From Bacteroidales bacterium (lineage in GTDB: Bacteria; Bacteroidota; Bacteroidia; Bacteroidales; UBA12077), in the NCBI GenBank assembly GCA_030600865.1, contig JAUVUS010000001.1, positions 1-21,693 of the forward strand: DNA of 21,693 bases, in the 5' to 3' direction. This document shows, in pieces, positions 8,602-19,120 of this stretch. The translations under genes were made by a program, and so were the position numbers. The notes beneath the pieces were generated by a model. The model was not told the DNA's origin. It saw nothing but the letters and a program-made list of their open reading frames with translations, and made no database searches. Every line of letters begins with the position of its first letter. Within the stretch, counting starts at the first letter, position 1.

Positions 8602-9195
8602 CTAATTGCTGACATACTTTTTAATTTTCTTTTCTCCGATCCAAACTATTTCATTAGTTTCCAAATGAGATAATTCCAGGTTAATTTGATAATAAATTAT
8701 TTTTTCCTTTTTATAAGTATCAACAATTGAACTGATAGTTCCTTGTAGCATATAATCAGCACCTAATTCCAAACCCCAGTTTTTAGCTGTTTCAGAAGAA
8801 GCATAATCTTGTTGTTCAACTCTTTCGGCTCTGAGTGCTTCTCTTTTATTTCCGGCCTGAACTAAACGAGCCGAGCCATCCTGAATTACAGCTCTTTCAA
8901 TATTTTTAATAAATGTATTGGCATCGATATGTTCGTGACTTTTATTCCTTACAAGACCAACAATTAGAATAGGTCGTTTATTTGGATTTTGAGATTTGTA
9001 ATTATTAATCCAGTTATCATTCAATAACTGTTTGATTAACTCATCGGAAACCATCCTGGAATCAGAATCGTTCCAGCGTCCGCTTAAATCAATAGTTTGA
9101 TCGGTTTCAATGCGTTGTACTTGTCTTTTTGGAGCACATCCAAATAGTAAAATTGCAATTAAAGATACTGTGATTAATTTGTATAATTTTTTCAT
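8602..9195 (-). CDS. LpoB-like penicillin-binding-protein activator lipoprotein
   Basis: A 197-aa lipoprotein with signal peptide MKKLYKLITVSLIAILLFGC (lipobox LFGC, C20). The mature part matches the LpoB/COG3417 family: TIDLSGRWNDSDSRMVSDEL, then RPILIVGLVRNKSHEHIDANTF, FIKNIERAVIQDGSARLV, and the late block LGADYMLQGTISSIVD followed by YYQINLELSHLETNEIVWIGEKKIKK. In E. coli LpoB is an outer-membrane lipoprotein that activates the peptidoglycan synthase PBP1B. Whether the Bacteroidota member does the same is inference. It precedes the COG3014-like lipoprotein on the same strand, which supports a shared envelope function. The short proline-rich linker typical of gammaproteobacterial LpoB is absent. 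Confidence 0.85.
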   Translation of the reverse strand: MKKLYKLITVSLIAILLFGCAPKRQVQRIETDQTIDLSGRWNDSDSRMVSDELIKQLLNDNWINNYKSQNPNKRPILIVGLVRNKSHEHIDANTFIKNIERAVIQDGSARLVQAGNKREALRAERVEQQDYASSETAKNWGLELGADYMLQGTISSIVDTYKKEKIIYYQINLELSHLETNEIVWIGEKKIKKYVSN

Positions 9196-9295
9196 GGAAT
9201 TATTAATTTGTTATAGAGACTAATTTTAACAAAAATTGGACCAGATAGTAATAAAATTTATTTTAATCAACATTATTTAATTAATACATCATGGA

Positions 9296-9604
9296 TTAAT
9301 TTCCAAATTTGCCGGCAAGTCTAATTAATTTATTCCGTTGTATTAAATAAAAAATTGAAGATATGTGAGGGAGAGTGAACATTGTTATTATCCAAAAAAT
9401 CTTATTATATATTCTATTTTTTAACATGTCGCTTATTACAATAAGCCAAGTTGAAAAGAAAAGGATAAGTCCACCAGTAAACAGCAATGGCGAAAATTCG
9501 TAATGTTGAAACTTTGCTAAAGCACCTACAATAGTCAGTAAAATGTTTCCTATTGCTAAAACCCAAACAGTTGTAATGCTGATTTTAAAATCATTGTTTT
9601 CCAT
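9296..9604 (-). CDS. Small integral membrane protein, PLDc_N-like
   Basis: A 102-aa protein with about three hydrophobic segments: TTVWVLAIGNILLTIVGALA, FSPLLFTGGLILFFSTWLIV, and the end segment around KIFWIITMFTLPHISSIFYLIQR. The last segment (hydrophobic, then P, a few residues, then F-Y-L-I-x-R) resembles the cardiolipase N-terminal (PLDc_N) motif seen in many small Bacteroidota membrane proteins. No enzymatic domain is attached. It lies 71 bp after dapA and 100 bp before the LpoB-like gene on the same strand, so it could belong to either unit. A possible -7 element TAAATTTG lies at 9642-9635. Function unknown. Confidence 0.7.
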   Translation of the reverse strand: MENNDFKISITTVWVLAIGNILLTIVGALAKFQHYEFSPLLFTGGLILFFSTWLIVISDMLKNRIYNKIFWIITMFTLPHISSIFYLIQRNKLIRLAGKFGN

Positions 9605-9634
9605 TTTTATATCAAATTAATTTACCTTTCAAAC

Positions 9635-9642
9635 CAAATTTA
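9635..9642 (-). promoter_or_regulatory. Weak candidate promoter for the small membrane protein
   Basis: On the minus strand TAAATTTG fits TAnnTTTG and lies 30 bp before the start codon at 9604. The nearest TTG is 23 bp upstream (9668-9666), longer than the preferred 19 bp. Confidence 0.35.
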
Positions 9643-9675
9643 TACTTCAGTATTCATTAGTAAAGCAATACTCAA

Positions 9676-10563
9676 TTAAATTATTTTACCGATTAATTCC
9701 TTAAGTTTTAGATGTGTTTTTTCACTTACGTTAACCAGTGGTAACCTGAGGTTATTTTTTATGATGCCCATTATTAATAAAGCCTCTTTTATACCGGCAG
9801 GATTGCCCTCAATAAACAGGTTATCAATAAATTCAAGAAGTTGGTAGTGAATTTTTTCAGCATCATTAAAATTATTTTGTAATGCTAACTGAACCATTGT
9901 GGAAAATTCTTTGGGAAAAGCATTTGCCACAACTGAGATTACTCCTGAAACTCCTACCGACATTAAAGGAAGAGTTAGTGCATCTTCGCCCGACAATACG
10001 ATAAAATCTTTTGGTTTACTTTTAATAATATACATTGCTTGTGAAAAATCTCCTGAAGCTTCTTTCACGGCTACAATATTTTTAAAATCACGGGCTAATC
10101 TTAAAGTTGTTTCGGCTTTAAGGTTAGAGCAGGTTCTTCCCGGAACATTATATAAGATAACTGAAACGGGGCAGGCTTCTGCAATAGCTTTAAAATGTTG
10201 GTATAGTCCTTCCTGAGATGGTTTGTTGTAATAAGGTGCAACTGAAAGTATTGCATCAATCTGATCAAAATCAGTTTTTCTGATTTTATTTAAAACTGCT
10301 TGTGTATCATTACCACCAATTCCTAAAACAATCGGAACTCTTTTATTTACTTTCTCTTTAATAAATATGACAAGATTATCTTTTTCAGATTCAGATTGAG
10401 TTACTGATTCCCCGGTTGTTCCAAGCACAACAAGGTAGTTTATGCCATTTGTAATTAAATGCTCAATTTGTTTTTGAAGGCTATCAAAATCAATGCTTAA
10501 ATCAGCCTTAAATGGTGTTATTATCGCTACACCTGTTCCTATGAATTTATTTTGAGTATTCAT
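9676..10563 (-). CDS. dapA: 4-hydroxy-tetrahydrodipicolinate synthase
   Basis: DapA condenses pyruvate with aspartate semialdehyde, the first committed step to diaminopimelate and lysine, and so feeds peptidoglycan synthesis. The TIM-barrel signatures are intact: the GTTGES loop (48-53) with T49 and T50, Y112 in APYYNKPSQEGLYQHF, Y138 and R143 in LYNVPGRT, and the Schiff-base lysine K167 in VAVKEASGD. Length 295 aa is normal. It starts 6 bp after the DUF6913 gene, which itself follows ligA by 47 bp, so the three are probably one operon transcribed from the ligA promoter. No lysine riboswitch or attenuator is visible. Confidence 0.97.
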   Translation of the reverse strand: MNTQNKFIGTGVAIITPFKADLSIDFDSLQKQIEHLITNGINYLVVLGTTGESVTQSESEKDNLVIFIKEKVNKRVPIVLGIGGNDTQAVLNKIRKTDFDQIDAILSVAPYYNKPSQEGLYQHFKAIAEACPVSVILYNVPGRTCSNLKAETTLRLARDFKNIVAVKEASGDFSQAMYIIKSKPKDFIVLSGEDALTLPLMSVGVSGVISVVANAFPKEFSTMVQLALQNNFNDAEKIHYQLLEFIDNLFIEGNPAGIKEALLIMGIIKNNLRLPLVNVSEKTHLKLKELIGKII

Positions 10564-10569
10564 TATAAA

Positions 10570-11109
10570 CTAATTATTTAAGATGTTTAAATAGTGCTTA
10601 ATTTGTTCGATGAGATATTCAATCGATTTGTTTTTATTCACATCAACAACTAAATCCTGATATGGATTTTCTGTTTGTTTACCAACCTTAAAAGTTGCTT
10701 TAGAAAGTGAACCAACGTAGTTAACTGTAAAATAATCTTTAATACTTAAATCAAATAAAATATCGAATTCCTGATCAATAAATTGATCAATTATTTCATT
10801 TTTAGGTTTGTAGTACCAGTTCAAATCATTGTTGCAATAGAAATTAATCCCTTTTCTCATTAAGAATTGTTGGGGGATTTTTTTTGATGGTGCATATCCT
10901 AAGGCTATGACTTTTATATCTTTTTCTGACAGGAATAATAAAAATTCCTTTATAGCGGTATAGGATGCTTCATCAGGAGAACTGAAAAGTATTCCTGCTG
11001 ATTTTGCTGTTTTAAAATTATGTGTTTTTACCCGCCTGTTAAGGTTTTTCAATCTTTTTTTAAGAATGAAACGGCCTATTTTACATTTTAAACTTTTTAA
11101 CTTGCTCAC
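10570..11109 (-). CDS. DUF6913 family protein
   Basis: A 179-aa protein with a very basic N-terminal helix (KCKIGRFILKKRLKNLNRRVK) followed by an alpha/beta domain: KSAGILFSSPDEASYTAIKEFLLFL, IKVIALGYAPSKKIP, FYCNNDLNWYYKP, then FDILFDLSIKDYFTVNYVGSLSKATFKVGK. This is the Bacteroidota-restricted DUF6913 family as I recognise it. It has no signal peptide or membrane segment. The conserved position between ligA and dapA, with only 6 bp to dapA, suggests cotranscription but not a function. The motif ILFDLSI..YFTVNYVG with acidic residues looks like a ligand pocket, but I cannot assign a substrate. Confidence 0.75.
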   Translation of the reverse strand: MSKLKSLKCKIGRFILKKRLKNLNRRVKTHNFKTAKSAGILFSSPDEASYTAIKEFLLFLSEKDIKVIALGYAPSKKIPQQFLMRKGINFYCNNDLNWYYKPKNEIIDQFIDQEFDILFDLSIKDYFTVNYVGSLSKATFKVGKQTENPYQDLVVDVNKNKSIEYLIEQIKHYLNILNN

Positions 11110-11156
11110 TTTACAATTATAATAAATTTTTTAATCTCCGACCTGTTTAAGACGAA

Positions 11157-13223
<2,067 letters not shown>

Positions 13224-13291
13224 TTATTAACAGAGTTTTTTAATAAATATTTTCTTGTAAGTAAAACAGTAAATCGTTATTTTCGGATTGT

Positions 13292-13299
13292 TATTTTTG
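13292..13299 (+). promoter_or_regulatory. Candidate -7 element for the DUF4465 gene
   Basis: TATTTTTG fits TAnnTTTG but ends only 4 bp before the ATG at 13304, which would give an almost leaderless mRNA. A second, weaker match TATTTTCG at about 13278-13285, with a TTG about 20 bp upstream, would give a short leader instead. Confidence 0.35.
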
Positions 13300-13303
13300 C
13301 GTT

Positions 13304-14020
13304 ATGAGCTTAATAAAATCATTCTCTTTTATCATTTTGGCTATTATGTTCCTTATTGGGTGTGCCGATGAGGATACTTTTAAAACAGATATTTCTGATT
13401 TTGAAGATTTTGAAATGGAAGAACAGACATACTGGAATGGTTCTGATGGATCAGGTCAGTTTGCTTATGGTAATAAGATTTTTAGGAATACATTTTATCC
13501 TGACTGGAATACCTGGAGCGGTTTTGCATATTCGAATGTGATAAACTATCTGTATTATAATGAACAGGCAAAGTATGCTGCATTTCCAAGCGGAGGTGCC
13601 GATGAATCAGAAAATTATGTGGTTGCACATCAGTTTGAAAAAATTGTAATTGACTTTGAAAAAGGAGAAGAACCTCGGTTTATTCAATTGACCAATACTA
13701 CATATACAGCTTTAGCCATAAAATATGGTTATGGCTATGCGAAAAAATTTGGAGGCAGAGATGGTAGTGATCCCGACTGGTTTAAACTTACACTAACCGG
13801 CATAGGTTTAGTTGAAGAAATTACAGGAACGGTAGATTTCTTTTTAGCAGATTTTCGTTTTGATGATGATAGTGAAGATTATGTCGTTAATAAGTGGGAG
13901 TTTGTTGATTTAACCGATTTAGGAATTGTAAAAAGATTAGAATTCGAATTGTCATCATCTGATGCAGGAACTCCCTTATATTTTTGTTTGGATAATTTAA
14001 AGGGAAGAATTCACTACTGA
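13304..14020 (+). CDS. DUF4465 lipoprotein, probably surface or envelope located
   Basis: A 238-aa lipoprotein with signal peptide MSLIKSFSFIILAIMFLIGC (lipobox LIGC, C20). The residues after the cysteine, A-D-E-D, are acidic like the lipoprotein export signals described for Bacteroidota, so transport to the cell surface is plausible. The mature part matches DUF4465: YWNGSDGSGQFAYGN near residue 43, WNTWSGFAYSNVIN, a GADESENYVVAHQF block, and the end block ELSSSDAGTPLYFCLDNLKG. This is a beta-sandwich-type domain, and the family is uncharacterised; similarity in style to carbohydrate-binding modules is only a guess. It stands alone, convergent with the sensor kinase (40 bp between stops), and shows no sign of belonging to a polysaccharide utilisation locus here. 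Confidence 0.8.
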   Translation: MSLIKSFSFIILAIMFLIGCADEDTFKTDISDFEDFEMEEQTYWNGSDGSGQFAYGNKIFRNTFYPDWNTWSGFAYSNVINYLYYNEQAKYAAFPSGGADESENYVVAHQFEKIVIDFEKGEEPRFIQLTNTTYTALAIKYGYGYAKKFGGRDGSDPDWFKLTLTGIGLVEEITGTVDFFLADFRFDDDSEDYVVNKWEFVDLTDLGIVKRLEFELSSSDAGTPLYFCLDNLKGRIHY

Positions 14021-14060
14021 TTTGCAAGTATTTGTTCAGTATCAAAGTTCAATAATTATA

Positions 14061-16595
14061 TTATTTAATCCATTTTGCCAAAATGGAAAGCAGTTTTTCT
14101 TTTTTGATTGGTTTAGCAATATAATCATCACATCCGGCTTCAATACATTCTTTTTCGTCATTCTGCATAGCGTATGCAGTTTGAATAATAATTGGTATTT
14201 CAGGTCTGGTTTGTTTTATTTTTGCTGTTGCTTCCAAACCGTTCATTCCCGGCATTTTAATATCCATTAAAATTAAGTCGATTTGTTTATATCCTTTACA
14301 TATTTCAATTGCCTCGTAGCCATTTTCTGCTCTGAGCAAATTAATGCCCTTTTTAGATAAAAGTACTTCTAAGAACTTGTAATTGCTTTCTTCATCTTCT
14401 GCAATTAAAATTGTTTTGTTCTTCCAGATTTTGTGATTTTCTACAATGTGTTTTTCAATGTTGCTAACTTCTATATTTTCAGAGATATCTAATGGTAATG
14501 TAAAATAAAATGTAGAACCTCCTGCCTTGCCATGCATGTCGGCAGGTAAACCCTGACCGTCCGGCAGGCGGGCGTCAGGCAGGTTATTTTCCCGATAGCT
14601 ATCAGGATCGGATTCAACTCTTATTGTTCCTCCAAGTTGCTCAACCAGGTTTTGGGTTATGGTAAGTCCTAAACCGGTTCCTCTGTACAATTTTGATTTA
14701 TTTGTTTCGATTTTATTAAATCGCTCGAAAATTTCTTGTTGCTTACCTTTTGGAATTCCTATACCGGTATCCTGAATATAAAACTCAACCAGATTAATGT
14801 CATTTAAAATTTTATAACCCAGATTTATTGATCCTATTTCTGTATATTTTAAAGCATTATCAATAAGATTCGTCATAATTTGTCTGAATCTGTATGGATC
14901 TGTTTTTAGATAGAAATTTTCTTTAAAAGATGATTTATCCAGGTTTATTTCAATATGCTTTTTCCCAATTTTCTTTTTAGTTTCATTAAATATTTCGAAG
15001 AGTTCCAGAAGTATATTATTAATATCTGTATCTTTAATAAAAACAGTTAGTTCATTGGCTTCGATTTTTGCTAAATCAATAATATCATCAATTAAATGAA
15101 GTAAAGTATTACAATTATTATTTATATGAGCAACAAGCTCTTCACGTTCATCGCCCTCTTTAGTATCCGGATCGACCAATAAGTCAGAGAAACCAATTAT
15201 AGCATTCATTGGAGTTCTTATTTCATGTGACATGTTGGCCAGGAATGAAGATTTTAGCTTGTCTGATTCTTCTGCTTTTTCTTTTGCTTTTTTTAGATCT
15301 ATCTCGATCTTATATCTTTCGGTCATATCGTGGCATATTCCAACAATGCCTAAAGGATTTCCTTTCTCGTCGATAAACGGTACTTTTAAAACATCAAGGA
15401 GGAATCTTTCACCTTTTGAATTTGTTTCCCATGATTCCATTCTAAATACCTGCTTTTCTTTAATTAATTTTTGATCTTCTTCAAAATAATGTTTGGCTTC
15501 GTTTTTAGGGAAAACATTATAATCGTTTTTGTTAATAATTTCAGTGGCTTGTTTATTATTAAATCTACAAAAAGCATCGTTACAACCTAAATAAATGTTG
15601 TCTTTGTTTTTATAAAATATTAAATCAGGAATTGCATTTATCATTGAATTTAACAATGACTTTTCATGAATCAGTTGTTGTTCAGCCTTTTTGCGTTCAT
15701 TCAGTTCATTTTGTAGTTCAGAAGTTTTTAGTGCAACTTGTTTTCTTAATGTCCATGACCAGAATAGGATAGTAATCAACAATATTAAAAAAGGTACTAA
15801 AAGCCATATGATTATTCTAAATACCTGGGTCCTTATATCTGATTTTTCATAAAACCCGAACCATTTACTATAAATTTGGTCGTACTCACCTGTAGATTTT
15901 AAAATTTGGAGCCCGTCATTAATCTGAGCCAGAAGTTCCGGCTTATCTTTATTAACTGCAAAAGCCAGATCTACAAGCTGAATTGTTGACCCAACAGGCT
16001 TAATATTAGTTAAATTGAACTCATTTATTGAAAACTGTCCCAATAATTTTGGAATTATAACACAATCATATTCTCCGGCAGAAAGCAATCTTAACGCAGT
16101 CTGGTAATCTTTTACAGGAATTATGTATTTTGTAGTTTTATTTGATCTCAGATAGTCGTGCATTATATCACCTTTTACAACCATAATTTGTTTGTTGGTA
16201 ATATCTTCAATTGATTTTATTTCACTCCCTTTTCTAATAAATAAAGTATATATTAAAGAGACATAAGAAGTTGAAAAGTTGACAACTTTGCTTCTTTCCG
16301 GTGAAGGAGACATGGCTGCCAGTCCGTCAATTTTTCCTTGTTCTAATTCTGTTCTAACCTGATCCCATTGATCCAACTCAATGTTGATATTTAAACCCAT
16401 AGTTTGTGCTATTGCTTTTAATAAATCAATACTAAAACCCGTTGGATTTAATTCTTTATCTAATAATTGGTAAGGTGGGTAATCATTATTTCCTTTAAAA
16501 TATATTGTATCGCTTTGAAGATAATTTGCAAAAACAGAATGATTAATGCAGATGATAAATATTAAAATCAGAAATTTTGAAATTTTATTCATCAT
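14061..16595 (-). CDS. Hybrid sensor histidine kinase with periplasmic solute-binding sensor
   Basis: An 844-aa membrane kinase. In order: signal peptide (1-23); a type 3 periplasmic solute-binding domain (about 30-250, NDYPPYQ and [17 protein letters not shown] motifs) as in BvgS-like sensors; one membrane segment (about 257-281); a coiled coil; a PAS domain (about 312-428); HisKA with phospho-acceptor H457 in [11 protein letters not shown]; HATPase with N box (LIDNALKYT), DTGIGIP and GTGLGL; and a C-terminal receiver with E733/D734 and phospho-acceptor D778 in [11 protein letters not shown]. No DNA-binding output is attached. Residues about 664-691, between GGTIRVES and [11 protein letters not shown], are extra and encoded by palindromic repeat DNA; the frame stays open. 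The ligand is probably a small molecule such as an amino acid. It is divergent from the metal-chelate importer; a link between them is unproven. Confidence 0.93.
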   Translation of the reverse strand: MMNKISKFLILIFIICINHSVFANYLQSDTIYFKGNNDYPPYQLLDKELNPTGFSIDLLKAIAQTMGLNINIELDQWDQVRTELEQGKIDGLAAMSPSPERSKVVNFSTSYVSLIYTLFIRKGSEIKSIEDITNKQIMVVKGDIMHDYLRSNKTTKYIIPVKDYQTALRLLSAGEYDCVIIPKLLGQFSINEFNLTNIKPVGSTIQLVDLAFAVNKDKPELLAQINDGLQILKSTGEYDQIYSKWFGFYEKSDIRTQVFRIIIWLLVPFLILLITILFWSWTLRKQVALKTSELQNELNERKKAEQQLIHEKSLLNSMINAIPDLIFYKNKDNIYLGCNDAFCRFNNKQATEIINKNDYNVFPKNEAKHYFEEDQKLIKEKQVFRMESWETNSKGERFLLDVLKVPFIDEKGNPLGIVGICHDMTERYKIEIDLKKAKEKAEESDKLKSSFLANMSHEIRTPMNAIIGFSDLLVDPDTKEGDEREELVAHINNNCNTLLHLIDDIIDLAKIEANELTVFIKDTDINNILLELFEIFNETKKKIGKKHIEINLDKSSFKENFYLKTDPYRFRQIMTNLIDNALKYTEIGSINLGYKILNDINLVEFYIQDTGIGIPKGKQQEIFERFNKIETNKSKLYRGTGLGLTITQNLVEQLGGTIRVESDPDSYRENNLPDARLPDGQGLPADMHGKAGGSTFYFTLPLDISENIEVSNIEKHIVENHKIWKNKTILIAEDEESNYKFLEVLLSKKGINLLRAENGYEAIEICKGYKQIDLILMDIKMPGMNGLEATAKIKQTRPEIPIIIQTAYAMQNDEKECIEAGCDDYIAKPIKKEKLLSILAKWIK
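14070..14086. repeat. Perfect 8-bp inverted repeat at the convergent gene ends
   Basis: CCATTTTG and CAAAATGG flank a single C, within the last codons of the kinase gene. On the plus strand a T-rich stretch follows about 7 bp later (14094-14105), so it may help end transcription of the DUF4465 gene. The one-base loop and the gap before the T run make it an atypical terminator. Confidence 0.35.
14521..14585. repeat. GC-rich palindromic dispersed repeat inside the kinase gene
   Basis: Nested inverted repeats built on CCTGCC/GGCAGG: CCTGCC (14521-14526) pairs with GGCAGG (14541-14546), and CCTGAC (14552-14557) with GTCAGG (14574-14579). The block is far more GC-rich than its surroundings and shares its core (TGTCGGCAGG, or CCTGCCGACA on the other strand) with the repeat at 20200-20220. 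It encodes the low-complexity stretch [20 protein letters not shown], where related kinases have only a few residues. Confidence 0.75.
14591..14606. repeat. CCCGATAG/CTATCAGG palindrome inside the kinase gene
   Basis: CCCGATAGCTATCAGG is a 16-bp palindrome with one mismatch in the stem. It lies 5 bp beyond the GC-rich repeat block and encodes PDSYRE in the kinase. I recall perfect versions (CCCGATAGCTATCGGG) as frequent dispersed repeats in Bacteroidota; that recurrence cannot be checked within this window. Confidence 0.6.
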
Positions 16596-16767
16596 ATAAA
16601 AATATAAAAAGGATAAATGGCTTAGCCCTTAAAGATAAAAAAACTATTAATATTTATACGCCTCAACTAAAATAAAGTTTAGTAGTTTATTTTTAAACAA
16701 TAAGTACATGTATGAATTATTAAATTAATTTTATACCAAAAATTAACAGAAATAATTACATAAACAG

Positions 16768-17916
16768 ATGAAACGAAGATGTTCTTTACTTGTAATGCTT
16801 TTTATTATCTCTTCTTGTTCGAATAAAAGTGAACCTCGCCTAAATAATGATGAAAATGTGTCGTTTGATAAAATTAATTTAAGGTACGCAAAGGGTTTTA
16901 CAATTGAAAAGAAGAATAATTGCAAATTTGTTACGATTAAAAATCCATGGCAAGGAGCAGAAGATGTAGAATATAAATATGCTTTGGTAAATAAGAATGA
17001 AAAAAATCCCAAACTAACAGAGAATTATAAAATAATCAGAACACCAATTAACAGAATCATTTGCTTATCAACAACACATATTGCTTTTATCGATGTTTTA
17101 GAAGAAACTGAAAGTATCGTAGCTGTTTCGGGAACTGATTATGTAAACAATTCTAAGATCAGAAAAAGAATTGATAACAATAAAGTTTTGGATATTGGCT
17201 ATGATAATAATTTAAACTATGAATTAATTATCAGTTTAGAGCCTGATCTGGTTATAACTTATGGTGTTGGAGGACACGTGGCTGGTTATAATCAAAAATT
17301 GAATGATTTAGGTATTCAAACCATGATAATTGCTGAATATCTTGAAGATGATCCACTTGGGAAACTTGAATGGATAAAATTGATTGGTTTATTTTATGAT
17401 AAAGAAGAACAGGCAAATGAGTATTTTAATCGAGCAATGCGAGCTTATAATAAGCTTTTGGTTTTAACTGAGCAAATTGATAATAAACCTAAAGTGCTTT
17501 TTGGTTTACCATGGAAAGATGCATGGTTTGTTCCTGGTGGTAAATCTTTCATGTCTAAAATGGTTAAAGATGCCGGAGGTGATTATATCTGGAAATTAAA
17601 TGAATCAAGAGAAAGTTTACCTTTTGGTATAGAATCAATTTTCGCCAATGCTTCTGATGCTGAAGTATGGATTAATACAGGTTCCGTTAATGAAAAGAGT
17701 GATATTTTAAAAGTTGATGAACGGTTTGAAAGCTTTGAACCATTTAAAAATGGAAAAATTTATAACAACAATTTAAGAATTAATCAATTTGGAGGAAACG
17801 ATTACTGGGAGACAGGCTTGATTGAACCACATATAGTTCTGAAAGACATGATTAAAATTTTTCATCCGGATATATTACCAAATCATCAATTGGTTTATTA
17901 CAAAGTTATTGAATAA
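16768..17916 (+). CDS. ABC importer substrate-binding lipoprotein, FecB/BtuF type
   Basis: A 382-aa lipoprotein (signal peptide MKRRCSLLVMLFIISSC, C17) of the class III binding-protein family (PF01497) that delivers iron chelates, haem or cobalamin to a FecCD-type permease. The N-terminal preface, YAKGFTIEKKNNCKFVTIKNPWQGAE, is typical of Bacteroidota members. The binding fold follows from TPINRIICLSTTHIAFIDVLEETESIVAVSG, with EPDLVITYGVGGHVAGYNQKLNDLGIQT and the long linking helix near LGKLEWIKLIGLFYDKEEQANEYF. It is the first gene of the importer operon, 60 bp before the permease. The substrate is not decided: no TonB receptor, cobalamin gene or riboswitch is adjacent. The 172-bp upstream gap (16596-16767), shared with the divergent kinase, is AT-rich with no clear promoter. 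Confidence 0.9.
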   Translation: MKRRCSLLVMLFIISSCSNKSEPRLNNDENVSFDKINLRYAKGFTIEKKNNCKFVTIKNPWQGAEDVEYKYALVNKNEKNPKLTENYKIIRTPINRIICLSTTHIAFIDVLEETESIVAVSGTDYVNNSKIRKRIDNNKVLDIGYDNNLNYELIISLEPDLVITYGVGGHVAGYNQKLNDLGIQTMIIAEYLEDDPLGKLEWIKLIGLFYDKEEQANEYFNRAMRAYNKLLVLTEQIDNKPKVLFGLPWKDAWFVPGGKSFMSKMVKDAGGDYIWKLNESRESLPFGIESIFANASDAEVWINTGSVNEKSDILKVDERFESFEPFKNGKIYNNNLRINQFGGNDYWETGLIEPHIVLKDMIKIFHPDILPNHQLVYYKVIE

Positions 17917-17976
17917 ATCATCGTAGAATTTAATTAAATTAGCACTCTTAATTAAGAATTATAAAATCTATTTGTT

Positions 17977-19014
17977 TTGTTGTTAAAGAAACAAGTCATT
18001 TTTATCTGGATATTACTATCGGTTACTTTACTGATTTTATTTATTTTTGATATACTTCTAGGCTCGGTTCAAATACCTGTAAAAGAAGTTTTTAAAGTAA
18101 TATTTACCGATCAATCTGATCATCCTGAGTATTTAACCATTATTTATCGTTTTCGAATACCAAAAGCATTAACGGCATTATTTGCAGGATTTGCACTTTC
18201 GGTAAGCGGATTGCAGATGCAAACTATTTTTAGAAATCCATTGGCCGGGCCATATGTTTTAGGTATAAGTGCAGGTGCAAGTTTAGGAGTTGCACTGCTG
18301 GTTATGGGGATTTCTACTTTTACGCTTGTAAGCCAAATTGGAGTTTTAGGAAACTGGACAATTGTTATTGCTGCATGGCTAGGCTCAGGTTTAATTCTAT
18401 TTTTGATATTAGCTATATCCGCACGAGTTAAGGATATTATGACCATACTAATTCTTGGTATTATGTTTGGAAGTGCAACAGCAGCTATTGTAAATATTTT
18501 GCAATATTTTAGTAATGAATCCATGTTAAAAGTGTTTATTGTTTGGACAATGGGTAGTTTGGGAGGTGTATCATTAGCGCAACTGAAAGTTTTAATTCCA
18601 AGTGTGGTAATAGGTTTATTAATTACTTTCATGTTAATAAAGATATTAAATGCAATGCTGGTTGGAGAAAATTATGCTAAAAGCATGGGATTAAATATTC
18701 GTTTGTCGAGATTTTTAATCTTTTTTAGCACAAGCTTGCTTGCAGGTAGTATAACTGCTTTTTGTGGGCCAATTGGTTTTATTGGAATAGCTGTTCCGCA
18801 CATTGCGCGAATAATTTTCAAAACTGCAAATCATAAAACATTATTGCCTGGAACAATGATAATAGGTGGTATAGTGTTATTGTTAAGCGATATTATTTCG
18901 CAAGTACCCGGACAGGAAAAAACATTACCAATAAATTCAATAACCGCTTTGGTAGGAATTCCTATTGTAATCTGGATTATAATTAGAAATCAAAAATTAT
19001 CGTCGGTATCTTAA
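17977..19014 (+). CDS. ABC importer permease, FecCD/BtuC family
   Basis: A 345-aa inner-membrane permease with about ten membrane segments. Family motifs are clear: RIPKALTALFAGFALSVSGLQMQ followed by RNPLAGPYVLGISAGASLG, and the cytoplasmic coupling region near FCGPIGFIGIAVPHIARIIF and LLPGTMIIGGIVLLLSDIISQ. No ATG or GTG is available near the N-terminus. The frame opens after a stop at 17962-17964, and the first usable starts are TTG at 17977 and TTG at 17980, so a TTG start is likely. It forms the channel for the substrate bound by the preceding lipoprotein. The ATPase gene follows only after a 173-bp gap filled with repeats. Confidence 0.93.
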   Translation: MLLKKQVIFIWILLSVTLLILFIFDILLGSVQIPVKEVFKVIFTDQSDHPEYLTIIYRFRIPKALTALFAGFALSVSGLQMQTIFRNPLAGPYVLGISAGASLGVALLVMGISTFTLVSQIGVLGNWTIVIAAWLGSGLILFLILAISARVKDIMTILILGIMFGSATAAIVNILQYFSNESMLKVFIVWTMGSLGGVSLAQLKVLIPSVVIGLLITFMLIKILNAMLVGENYAKSMGLNIRLSRFLIFFSTSLLAGSITAFCGPIGFIGIAVPHIARIIFKTANHKTLLPGTMIIGGIVLLLSDIISQVPGQEKTLPINSITALVGIPIVIWIIIRNQKLSSVS

Positions 19015-19020
19015 ATAATG

Positions 19021-19110
19021 ATAAAATGATATAATAATATAATGATAAAAGCTAAAAATTCATCGTACAGAAGAAAACATTTAATCATTTACGCATTTAA
19101 ACATTTTCAC
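19021..19110. repeat. AT-rich degenerate repeats between permease and ATPase genes
   Basis: Repeated AATGATAAAA/AATGATATAA-like units at 19021-19050 are followed at 19078-19105 by CATTTAATCATT and ACGCATTTAAACATT. ATTTACGCAT (19087-19096) is the inverse complement of ATGCGTAAAT at 8536-8545, linking this stretch to the repeat between the two lipoprotein genes. Confidence 0.45.
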
Positions 19111-19120
19111 TAAAATTTAT

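Noticed and set aside
14521..14606. Possible frameshift or pseudogene in the hybrid kinase
   Set aside because: The frame stays open through the repeat and both the HATPase motifs before it and the receiver motifs after it are intact, so the gene is called functional.
16596..16767. Possible cobalamin riboswitch or Fur box before the importer operon
   Set aside because: The gap is short and AT-rich with no structured GC blocks of a cobalamin element and no convincing palindromic iron box, so the substrate cannot be inferred from regulation.
18144..18632. Open frame of 162 codons on the minus strand
   Set aside because: It lies entirely within the clearly coding permease gene on the other strand, has no recognisable motif, and looks like a shadow of hydrophobic codons.
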